From positions 53,913 to 117,912 of the forward strand of contig DXBP01000019.1 of the NCBI GenBank assembly GCA_019116445.1: a stretch of DNA of 64,000 bases, written 5' to 3'. This DNA is from Candidatus Gemmiger excrementigallinarum (lineage in GTDB: Bacteria; Bacillota; Clostridia; Oscillospirales; Ruminococcaceae). Below are positions 56,482-64,000 of the stretch, piece after piece. The number at the start of each line of letters is the position of its first letter. Position 1 is the first letter of the stretch. A program made the position numbers and the translations under genes. The notes beneath the pieces were generated by a model that did no database searches, had not been told where the DNA came from, and saw nothing but the letters and a program-made list of their open reading frames with translations.

Positions 56482-58278
56482 ATGAAACTGAAAACCTGGA
56501 CCCAAAGCCGCTGGTTCTGGCCGGCGGTGTGCCTGCTTTCCCTTGTGGCGGGGTGGTGGTATCTGAGCATTACCACCTGCGCGCCGCTGGGCGGCGACGA
56601 TGAGATCATCAATCTGCAGAACTATTACTATGCCACCCATCACACTTTCTGGGAAGTTCTGGTCGCCAACTGGAAAGAAATCCTGCCGCAGTTCCTTTTG
56701 CAAGGCGGCAGATTCCGCCCCTTCTCTTCACCGCCGGTTATCGGGTGGACCAGCTATTTTCTGGGCGACCTGGTGGGGTATCGGCTGTATATTCTGGCCT
56801 GGACCTATGCAGATATTCTGCTGGCGTCCTGGCTGGTGGGCAAGGCGGCCCGCAACGCTAAGGTAGGGGCGCTGTGCTTCTGCCTGCTGCCGATGATGTT
56901 TTCGCTCTGGCAAGATTCTACCGGCAACAGCATGTATTCCTACGGTGCCCTGGTGCAAAGTACGCTGCTCCCGGTACTGTTGGCAGGGCTGTGTGTGCTG
57001 CGCTGGCAGGAAACCGGTCATAAGCGGTGGGCAGTGCTGGGCGCTTATTGTGCCTTCCACGCTTGTGCTACCTTCGAGATTGGCTTTGTGTACATTGTGC
57101 CGCTGTTTGGTCTGGCCTGGATGTACACCGGCAAACTGCGCCCTGCGCTGCGCCTGAGCGTTCCGGTTCTGGTTGGTGAGGCAGTGGCGCTGGCATTTAA
57201 CTTTGGAGCGCGTGCTGTCAATGCCCTGCGTGCAGCCGGGCTGCTGGCCGGGGATGTGGCGGACCTGGGCGGCATTTCGCCCAACTTTGATCTGGTCGCC
57301 ATTCTGCGGACCTGGATCATGCAGATGTCGGCGGGGTTTCCTCTCAATGCCATGATCGCCGGCAAGATGCGTCCGGGTCAGATCGAGTGGTCCGATGTGG
57401 TATGCGGCGTTTTGCTGGCTGCTGCGGTTGTTGCGGTGCTGGCTGTGCTGCAGCATCTGCCGGATCGCAAAGAAAACCTCTTGCTGTTTTTGTCGGGATT
57501 GGCGATGCTGTCCGCACCGGCGCTGATGATTGCGGTATCGCCCAAATATCAAAAAGCCGGAAATGTGGACTGGCGGCACGGTTACATTCCCCAGACTGTG
57601 GAATCCTTCGGCGTGGGGCTGATGGCGGTGGCTGTGCTGATTGCGCTGCTGCGCTGGGCCCGGGGCAAAAGCTGGTGGCCGCGCTGGCGTGTGGCGGTCA
57701 GTGTGGTGCTGGCTGTCGGCATGGCCGGGTCGGTAGTGTGGCAGCGGGCTGCGACCCGCTCGGCCTATGGCGGCGGTGGTCGGGAGTATACCGTATTCGG
57801 GGAGGCAGTGGAAGCCGGAATTGCCGAACCTGCCGGAACCCAGGACCCCATGGTCTGTGATTACATGATCTGGGGCGGCAATCTGACGGCGCAGAAAGCG
57901 TTTTTCCAGCGCTATGCCGATACGGATACCAACGCCCATGCGCTGCAAGTCTGGCGCAGTGAGGAACATGAAGAGGATACCGTCTACCGCCTTGGCATCA
58001 GCCGGGGAGAGAACACCCGCTATGATGCAGCCTGGTTTGCGTTGGGGGCGGATGAAGCTCTGGAAACCGTGACGGATGTGACGGTATATCTGCCGGAGCG
58101 GGCCGATAAACAAGCAGTGGTGCATTATACCACCCGTGCTGCTGACGGAACCGAAACTGAATATTCCATTCCGGCACAGGATTTGTATACAGGAGATACC
58201 GGCGATGGAGGGCAGTGGCTGCAGCTGGATGCAGAAGACCCCATCGTGGGGGACAGCATCTCTTTGACGGCACAGTGA
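56482..58278 (+). CDS. Large polytopic membrane protein
   Basis: MKLKTWTQSRWFWPAVCLLSLVAGWWYLSITTCAPLGGDDEIINLQNYYYATHHTFWEVLVANWKE..., many TM helices. Confidence 0.65.
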   Translation: MKLKTWTQSRWFWPAVCLLSLVAGWWYLSITTCAPLGGDDEIINLQNYYYATHHTFWEVLVANWKEILPQFLLQGGRFRPFSSPPVIGWTSYFLGDLVGYRLYILAWTYADILLASWLVGKAARNAKVGALCFCLLPMMFSLWQDSTGNSMYSYGALVQSTLLPVLLAGLCVLRWQETGHKRWAVLGAYCAFHACATFEIGFVYIVPLFGLAWMYTGKLRPALRLSVPVLVGEAVALAFNFGARAVNALRAAGLLAGDVADLGGISPNFDLVAILRTWIMQMSAGFPLNAMIAGKMRPGQIEWSDVVCGVLLAAAVVAVLAVLQHLPDRKENLLLFLSGLAMLSAPALMIAVSPKYQKAGNVDWRHGYIPQTVESFGVGLMAVAVLIALLRWARGKSWWPRWRVAVSVVLAVGMAGSVVWQRAATRSAYGGGGREYTVFGEAVEAGIAEPAGTQDPMVCDYMIWGGNLTAQKAFFQRYADTDTNAHALQVWRSEEHEEDTVYRLGISRGENTRYDAAWFALGADEALETVTDVTVYLPERADKQAVVHYTTRAADGTETEYSIPAQDLYTGDTGDGGQWLQLDAEDPIVGDSISLTAQ

Positions 58279-58307
58279 ACCCTTTCGCCGGTACGGGAGG
58301 CATAAAA

Positions 58308-59513
58308 TTGCAAACGACTTCTAAAAAGAAAATTCCGCTGCTACTGCCGCTGGTGGCCTTTGCGGTATATTTTGTTGTGATGTGCTGGCTGCACTATCAG
58401 CAACTCTGCAGCACCAATGATTCGGTATCAGATCTGGTGCAGCATCTGGAGGAAGCCCTTAACAGGGAGGTATATACTGCGGCGTATTTCCTTTTGCCGC
58501 CGGCGTATGCGCTGGCAGGCAAGTGGGGCGTTGCCATGTTGGTTTCAGCCTTTCAAGTGGGGGCACTGGCTGTTTTTGCGTGGGGCCTGAGTACGGCGGT
58601 GCCGCAGCTTTCTACATCTGCAAGGTGGCTTTTGAGCCTGGTTGTCAACCTGGCCCAGGCTGCATGGATTCCCAATGGGGGATATTGGTACCTGGGAACC
58701 ATCAATGGTACCATCTATCATAATACGACCTATATTATGATGGCACCCTTTGCACTGCTGGCTATATTATGCTTTTACCGTGCGTGGGAGGGCATGCACA
58801 GCCGACTGGATGCAAAAAAGTGGCTACTCTATACGGCACTACTCACCATCTCCACGGCGTTCAAGGCTAACTTTGTATTTGCTTTTGCACCTGCGTTGTT
58901 GATTCTACTGATTGTCGACTTGGTACGTACCCGGGGTACAAATCTCAAGCGAGAAATTCTGATGGGGTGCAGCGTGCTGCCTAGCATCGCGTTGTGCCTG
59001 CTGGAATCAGTGGTTCTGTTCGGCGGGGAAGGCGACGGGTTGGTATTCATTTTTGCCGCCGATCCTGAACAGATCCGGAACACAAGCTTTTTGTGGGGCT
59101 GGTTCAATGAGGCTTCCCGCTTGGGAATGATTCGCTCCCTGTTGTTTGTGGGGGCCGTGGCGCTGCTGTTGGGCAGGCACGCCTGGTTGCATTTTCGCTA
59201 TCGGGTCAGTTTTCTGACCTTTTGTGTTGCGATGACAGAGGCTCTTTTCATTGTAGAAAGCGGCGAACGCGCTGGTTATGGAAACCTTTGGTGGGGACCG
59301 TTTGTCTGCTATTGGGTGTTTTTACTGGAATCCTTTGCCGCCTTTCTGCGGGAAGCTCTTGCTTGGATGGAAGGGCAGCGGGCAAATCTACTGGGAGTTC
59401 GACTGGTAATCTGCGGTATAGCGCTTCTGTGGCAGGTAATCAGTGGTGTGTGCTTCCTGATTCTGCTCCTGCAAGGAAGTCCCTACAATATTGCCATCGC
59501 AAACTGGTTTTAA
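58308..59513 (+). CDS. Polytopic membrane protein
   Basis: TTG start preceded by GGGAGG; (M)QTTSKKKIPLLLPLVAFAVYFVVMCWLHYQQLCSTNDSVSDLVQHLEEALNREVYTAAYF. Confidence 0.65.
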   Translation: MQTTSKKKIPLLLPLVAFAVYFVVMCWLHYQQLCSTNDSVSDLVQHLEEALNREVYTAAYFLLPPAYALAGKWGVAMLVSAFQVGALAVFAWGLSTAVPQLSTSARWLLSLVVNLAQAAWIPNGGYWYLGTINGTIYHNTTYIMMAPFALLAILCFYRAWEGMHSRLDAKKWLLYTALLTISTAFKANFVFAFAPALLILLIVDLVRTRGTNLKREILMGCSVLPSIALCLLESVVLFGGEGDGLVFIFAADPEQIRNTSFLWGWFNEASRLGMIRSLLFVGAVALLLGRHAWLHFRYRVSFLTFCVAMTEALFIVESGERAGYGNLWWGPFVCYWVFLLESFAAFLREALAWMEGQRANLLGVRLVICGIALLWQVISGVCFLILLLQGSPYNIAIANWF

Positions 59514-59517
59514 ATCA

Positions 59518-59568
59518 AAAAAAGGCATATCTGCGGAGTGTTCCGCAAACATGCCCTTTTTCTCTTTT
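59518..59568. terminator. Terminator between convergent genes
   Basis: AAAAAAAGGCATATCTGCGGAGTGTTCCGCAAACATGCCCTTTTTC. Confidence 0.6.
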
Positions 59569-59576
59569 GTGGGGAA

Positions 59577-60884
59577 CTACGATTCCCAGCGGTCAAACGG
59601 CAGAGCAAAGATTGCGCCGCACAACAGGAAGGCCGCGGGATTGCTGGTAATGTGCAGCACCTGGGTTTCCATATAACCGTAGAACAGTACAGCAATCAGA
59701 CAGGCCACTGCCTGCCAGTGCCCTTGCCGTGCGTGGCCGTACAGCGCGACGGTAAGCAGTACCACCGCAATGCCCAGCATGACCGGGCCGAACTGGTATA
59801 GAAGATAAATAAAGATGTTATCCAGCACCGGCCATTCGTCCAGCATCTGGCCTGCAATCTTGATGTCAAACACCCGGTATGCAGCCCAGGCCAAAGAAAT
59901 ACGGCAGGTCAGCAGATCATCCAGGCGTTTCAGCCAGGCCGGACCGATATCGTTGGCCCAGGGGCCGACCTTTACAACAAACAAAGGAAAAATCAGGCTG
60001 AAAGCCATCATCAAGGGGACCGGCGCAGCTGTCAGTAAAGCGCCGTGCCAGCCGACCGGGCGCAGAGCGAAGAGTTTCGCAATGGCCAGCAGCGCTGCCA
60101 GCAGCAGCGAGCAAAGCGCTGCGGAGCGGGAAGCAGGTCCGACCATCAGAAAGACCCCCACACCAGCCACGGCGGCAATCTCCAGCCAGTGCAGCCGGGC
60201 CTGACGCAGCAGAACCCAGGCCAGCAGCAGGCCGAAAACGATGCCCCCAAAGGTGTTGGGGTGCCCGTAGCCAAACATCAGCCGGAAGGTGCCATTGCGC
60301 TCACTGAGGGCATCCGGAGCCAGAATACCGGCGAAGTGCAGTGCCTCCACCAGCGCCAGAGTGGGCAGGCCGCAGGCGAGAAAGGTTTTCATCGCGCGGC
60401 GCAGCGGTACATCCTTGGCAGCCAGCAGTACCACCGCAAGCCCCAGGAACCAGATGTTCTGCCCGTTGAAGTAGACCCAGCGGGCGATAAAGTACAGGGC
60501 GCCTGCTACTCCCAGGCTGCGCCAGTTGTAGCGCGTTCCCAGCAGAGTATTGGCAAAAAAGGCAAGATACATCAGGGTATCCAGAACAGGAGAAACCTGT
60601 GTCTGGAGCCACGGCCACTGTTCCCTGGCCATACTGTTACAGAAAACGACGGTGAATTCATATACCGCCAGCCCCAGACAGAATGCAATCTGACCGGCAG
60701 GCAGACGCCAGGCTGCCCCCCATGAGCCGAAAAGCAGATGCTCTTCCTGCCAGAGGGTACGAATCCCCCGGGCAGGACTGCCGCAGCGGCGCCATGCCAA
60801 GAGGAAGTCCACAGCCGCTGCGGCAAACAGCGCCAGCAGCAAACCGTTTGCAAAACCAAACAAAAGAAAGGTCCTCCGTATCAT
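59577..60884 (-). CDS. Polysaccharide polymerase / O-antigen ligase-like membrane protein
   Basis: Multi-TM protein with FRLMFGYGHPNTFGGIVFGLLLAWV (GHPN..G motif) and VGPASRSAALCSLL. Confidence 0.7.
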   Translation of the reverse strand: MIRRTFLLFGFANGLLLALFAAAAVDFLLAWRRCGSPARGIRTLWQEEHLLFGSWGAAWRLPAGQIAFCLGLAVYEFTVVFCNSMAREQWPWLQTQVSPVLDTLMYLAFFANTLLGTRYNWRSLGVAGALYFIARWVYFNGQNIWFLGLAVVLLAAKDVPLRRAMKTFLACGLPTLALVEALHFAGILAPDALSERNGTFRLMFGYGHPNTFGGIVFGLLLAWVLLRQARLHWLEIAAVAGVGVFLMVGPASRSAALCSLLLAALLAIAKLFALRPVGWHGALLTAAPVPLMMAFSLIFPLFVVKVGPWANDIGPAWLKRLDDLLTCRISLAWAAYRVFDIKIAGQMLDEWPVLDNIFIYLLYQFGPVMLGIAVVLLTVALYGHARQGHWQAVACLIAVLFYGYMETQVLHITSNPAAFLLCGAIFALPFDRWES

Positions 60885-60978
60885 CAGAATTGTCTTTATT
60901 ATAAACGCAACCAGCGGTGTTTGACAAGCTTTTTGCGGGGTGCTATCCTTATACCATCAAATGTGGGAGGACCCGTCC

Positions 60979-61500
60979 ATGAACGAACAACGTTACCGTG
61001 CTGTGATTGGCTGGTTTCAGGCACACCCGGCGGCCAAGCGGGCTGCATACCTCGTCAGCCGGGGAGCGGTGGCCGCTGTGTACCTGTTGTATGGTGCATT
61101 GCTGCTTTGGCTGGCGGTCTGGCACCGCACGCTGTTGCTGCCTGCAGCACTAGTGCCGGCGCTGGCTTTCTGGGCGGGCAGTGCTCTGCGCGCCCGCATC
61201 AACCGTCCCCGGCCCTATACCACACTGGGATACCAGCCGCTGTTTCCCAAAAAGGAAACCGGCTGCAGTATGCCAAGCCGGCATTGCTTTTCGGCAGCGG
61301 CTATCGCGGTGGTGGCCTGGCATTGCAGTGGGCCGTTGGGAGGTGCACTGGCTGTGCTGGCGGTTCTGATCGCTGTTTCCCGGGTGGTTACCGGAGTGCA
61401 CTATATCAGTGACGTACTGGCGGGCCTTGCTTTCGGCGGCGGCTTTGCGCTGCTGGGATGGCAACTCTATGCTCTGGCCGTGGGAGCGCTGCTGGGATAA
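60979..61500 (+). CDS. PAP2 superfamily phosphatase
   Basis: RINRPRPYTTLG (KxxxxxxRP-like), CSMPSRHCFSAAAIAVVAW (PSRH), RVVTGVHYISDVLAGLAFG. Confidence 0.92.
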   Translation: MNEQRYRAVIGWFQAHPAAKRAAYLVSRGAVAAVYLLYGALLLWLAVWHRTLLLPAALVPALAFWAGSALRARINRPRPYTTLGYQPLFPKKETGCSMPSRHCFSAAAIAVVAWHCSGPLGGALAVLAVLIAVSRVVTGVHYISDVLAGLAFGGGFALLGWQLYALAVGALLG

Positions 61501-61507
61501 AACACAA

Positions 61508-61532
61508 AAGCCGGGCGCAAAGCGCCCGGCTT
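61508..61532. terminator. Terminator between convergent genes
   Basis: AGCCGGGCGCAAAGCGCCCGGCTT. Confidence 0.6.
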
Positions 61533-61545
61533 CAGAACTTCCCGC

Positions 61546-62166
61546 TCAGCGGATGAAGTTGGTTTTCTTGTCGGTTTCGGCCTGGGGCGGCTCGATGCCT
61601 GCGGCCTTGCCTGCTTCGATGCAGCACAGCATCCAGGCCATGTTGCGGCCCAGGTTGCGCATGATCTGGCAACCTTCCTCGTCCAGTTTGGCCTGGTCGG
61701 CGTTGCCGCCGTGAACCATCGGCCAATAGGTGGAACTCACCAGCGGCATCTCAAAAAACTGGGGAACCTTCTCCATGGCCTCCAGGGCGGTGGTGGTGCC
61801 GGCCCGGCGGGCGCTGGTCACAACAGCCGCCGGTTTGTGGCGCAGATACTTTCCGCCGCTCATGGCCAGGCGATGCATAAAGCCCAGCATACTGCCGGCA
61901 GCGGTGGCATAGTGCACCGGTGCACCGAATACGATGCCGTCGGCTTTTTCCACCAGCGGCAGCACATCGGCAACGGTGCCGCCAAAGACACATTTTCCGG
62001 CCTTGGCGCAGCCGCCGCAGCCCACGCAGCCGCCCACCGGGGCGGAACCGATGTGGAAGATGGTGGTTTCGATGCCGGCATCCTGCAAAGCCCCGGCCAC
62101 CTCGGTCAGGGCGGTATAGGTGCAGCCGTTTTTGTGCGGGCTGCCGTTGATCAAGAGCACATTCAT
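61546..62166 (-). CDS. Flavodoxin/NADPH-dependent FMN reductase family protein
   Basis: MNVLLINGSPHKNGCTYTALTEVAGAL, GCVGCGGCAKAGKCVF, ADGIVFGAPVHYATAAGSMLGFMHR. Confidence 0.9.
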   Translation of the reverse strand: MNVLLINGSPHKNGCTYTALTEVAGALQDAGIETTIFHIGSAPVGGCVGCGGCAKAGKCVFGGTVADVLPLVEKADGIVFGAPVHYATAAGSMLGFMHRLAMSGGKYLRHKPAAVVTSARRAGTTTALEAMEKVPQFFEMPLVSSTYWPMVHGGNADQAKLDEEGCQIMRNLGRNMAWMLCCIEAGKAAGIEPPQAETDKKTNFIR

Positions 62167-62280
62167 GGGATTGCCTCCGTTTCGTTGCTGTTCCTTCACA
62201 ATGTATGGCTCCGCAAGGGGCCTCATGCGCTGTATTTATTGTACCACACCGCGCAAGTCCTGCGCAAAGGGAGAACTGTT

Positions 62281-63702
62281 ATGAGCAAAACCTGCCCGAA
62301 TTTCAGCCAGAAATGCGGCGGCTGTCCGCTGCTGGCGATGCCCTATCCGGAACAGCTGGCCCAAAAGCAGGCACGTCTGCAAACGCTGTTGGGGCGGTTT
62401 GCGCCGGTGGATGCCGTGCTGGGCATGGAATCGCCCTGGCACTATCGCAATAAAGCCATTGCCAGCTTTGCCATGCGGCAGGGCAAACTGGTTTGCGGTC
62501 TTTATGCCGAAGGTACCCACAAAGTCCTGCCGGGTACGGACTGTCTGCTGCAGCAGGAAGAACTCAACCGCACCCTGGCGGCTGTTCTGCAAGCGGCACG
62601 GGAATGCCGCTGGACCGCTTATGATGAGGATCGGGGCACCGGCCTTTTGCGGCACGTGATGCTGCGGGGAACCCGGGACGGTAAGGTGCTGGTGACGCTG
62701 GTTACGCCCGGGCCGGAACTGCCGGGCAGCCGTAATTTCTGTGCCGCATTGCGCAAGGCGGCGCCCTGGGTAGCAGGTATTGTGCACAACATCAATCTTA
62801 CGGTCACCAGTGCGGTGCTGGGCAACCGGGAAAAGGTTCTTTTTGGGCCCGGTCAGGTACTGGATACCCTTTGCGGGCTGCGGTTTGCCATTTCCTCCCG
62901 CAGCTTTTACCAGGTGAATCCGGCCCAGACGGAAGTGCTCTACCGCACGGCCATCGGGTTGGCAGGGCTTACGGGCCGGGAAACCGTGGTGGACGCTTAC
63001 TGCGGCATCGGCACCATCGGGTTGTGTGCCGCTTCGTCGGCCGGGCGGGTTCTGGGGATCGAACGCAATCCTGCCGCGGTGCGGGATGCCATTGCCAACG
63101 CCCGACGCAACGGCGTGGTCAATGCGCGCTTTACCTGTGCTGATTCCACCGAATGGATGGAGGAGGCTGCCCGGGAATTGCTGCATCCGGATGTGGTCTT
63201 TCTGGACCCGCCGCGAGCAGGCAGCACGCCGGCGTGTATCGGCGCGGTGGTCAAAATGGCCCCCCGCCGGGTAGTCTATGTCAGCTGTGACCCCGAAACC
63301 CTGGCCCGGGATGTGGCGCTGTTTGCCAAACAGGGATATAAGGCACAGCGGTTTGTACCCGTGGACCTGTTCCCGCACACACGGCATATTGAGACGGTTG
63401 TCTTGCTTTCCAAGGGAGAAATCGACTCGAAGAAAGTGCGTGTGGAGTTTTCTCTGGAGGACATGGATATGTCCGGGTTCCAGAAGGGTGCGACCTATGA
63501 GCAGATTAAAACGTATGTGCTGGAGCATACCGGTTTGAAGGTATCTTCTCTGTACATCTCCCAGGTCAAGCGGAAATGTGGGCTGGATGTTGGGCAGAAC
63601 TATAATCTGTCGAAGAAGGAAGATGCCAAAGTGCCGCAGTGCCCGCCGGAAAAGGAAGCGGCGATTATGGAGGCACTGAAGCATTTTCAAATGCTTGAAT
63701 AG
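62281..63702 (+). CDS. rlmD: 23S rRNA (uracil-C5)-methyltransferase RlmD-type with C-terminal extension
   Basis: CPNFSQKCGGCPLLAMPYPEQLAQKQARLQTLLG, VVDAYCGIGTIGLCAASSAGRVLGIE, FLDPPRAGS, YVSCDPETLARDV; extra about 95-aa C-terminal domain. Confidence 0.92.
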   Translation: MSKTCPNFSQKCGGCPLLAMPYPEQLAQKQARLQTLLGRFAPVDAVLGMESPWHYRNKAIASFAMRQGKLVCGLYAEGTHKVLPGTDCLLQQEELNRTLAAVLQAARECRWTAYDEDRGTGLLRHVMLRGTRDGKVLVTLVTPGPELPGSRNFCAALRKAAPWVAGIVHNINLTVTSAVLGNREKVLFGPGQVLDTLCGLRFAISSRSFYQVNPAQTEVLYRTAIGLAGLTGRETVVDAYCGIGTIGLCAASSAGRVLGIERNPAAVRDAIANARRNGVVNARFTCADSTEWMEEAARELLHPDVVFLDPPRAGSTPACIGAVVKMAPRRVVYVSCDPETLARDVALFAKQGYKAQRFVPVDLFPHTRHIETVVLLSKGEIDSKKVRVEFSLEDMDMSGFQKGATYEQIKTYVLEHTGLKVSSLYISQVKRKCGLDVGQNYNLSKKEDAKVPQCPPEKEAAIMEALKHFQMLE

Positions 63703-63712
63703 GGATCGTTTC

Positions 63713-63757
63713 TTGATTAAAGACCAACTGCTATGATGGCGGTCGGTCTTTAATTCA
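63713..63757. repeat. Inverted repeat downstream of rlmD
   Basis: ATTAAAGACC (63716-63725) and GGTCTTTAAT (63745-63754), 10-bp perfect stem, 19-nt loop, outer TTG/CAA with one bulge. Confidence 0.6.
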
Positions 63758-63887
63758 AGCCTGTATTGCTAGTAAAATAGTATGATTTTAGAATTGTTTG
63801 CGATTGATTCCCTTTGTTGACGGTCGCGCTCATCTAGGGTACAATTATACTGGGTTGTTATAATAAGTTGAAATGAGGTATTAGACT

Positions 63888-64000
63888 ATGGCTAAGGCCA
63901 CTAAAAAAGATAAAGAGATAACTTTGGAAACAGTTCTGTGGAACTGCCGCGTGGCCTTGCGTGGTGTTGGTAGCACGGAGAAGAACAGGGATGCCGTGAT
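63888..64000 (+). CDS. Type I restriction-modification N-6 DNA methyltransferase (HsdM-like), N-terminal fragment, runs off window
   Basis: Own translation MAKATKKDKEITLETVLWNCRVALRGVGSTEKNRDAV resembles HsdM N-termini (LW..ad.LRG...). Confidence 0.65.
   Translation, partial: MAKATKKDKEITLETVLWNCRVALRGVGSTEKNRDAV

Noticed and set aside
54631-58125. 690-aa and 465-aa minus-strand ORFs
   Set aside because: Antisense to the multi-TM genes; His/Gln/Gly-rich nonsense composition.
1-64000. CRISPR arrays, rRNA, tRNA or complete transposons
   Set aside because: No spaced direct repeats, no rRNA/tRNA-like segments and no transposase or integrase ORF recognised in the window.

Overview
The window is GC-rich, gene-dense bacterial chromosome. 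Gene content and order suggest a Clostridia/Ruminococcaceae-type Firmicute (inference). I found no rRNA, tRNA or CRISPR array. Most of it is core metabolism and cell envelope: prfC, uraA, tag, a GH28 protein, yggS, a GntR-ABC operon, pulA, pgk-tpiA-gpmI, proS, acpP, dapF, dapL, an ECF sigma/anti-sigma pair, mgsA-minD-PBP2-mreC, a XpaC/TelA/LemA/TPM cluster, a Wzm/Wzt polysaccharide-export block, and rlmD. The best candidate for an unusual system is the leftmost operon (minus strand, about 3010 to 1). It encodes a radical SAM/SPASM-like protein, then a translationally coupled membrane protein (DUF2207-like) whose C-terminus carries a Cys-Ala repeat (CACACASSCACACACAGGGRAGC), then a truncated AAA+-like ATPase that the ORF track does not list. 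This looks like a maturase with a membrane-anchored, RiPP-like Cys-rich substrate. A Gly/Arg motif from that substrate (GGGSSRGGGVGRR) recurs about 49 kb away at the end of a TPM-domain protein. The right edge, after rlmD, shifts in composition and begins a type I restriction-modification hsdM-like gene, suggesting an island boundary.
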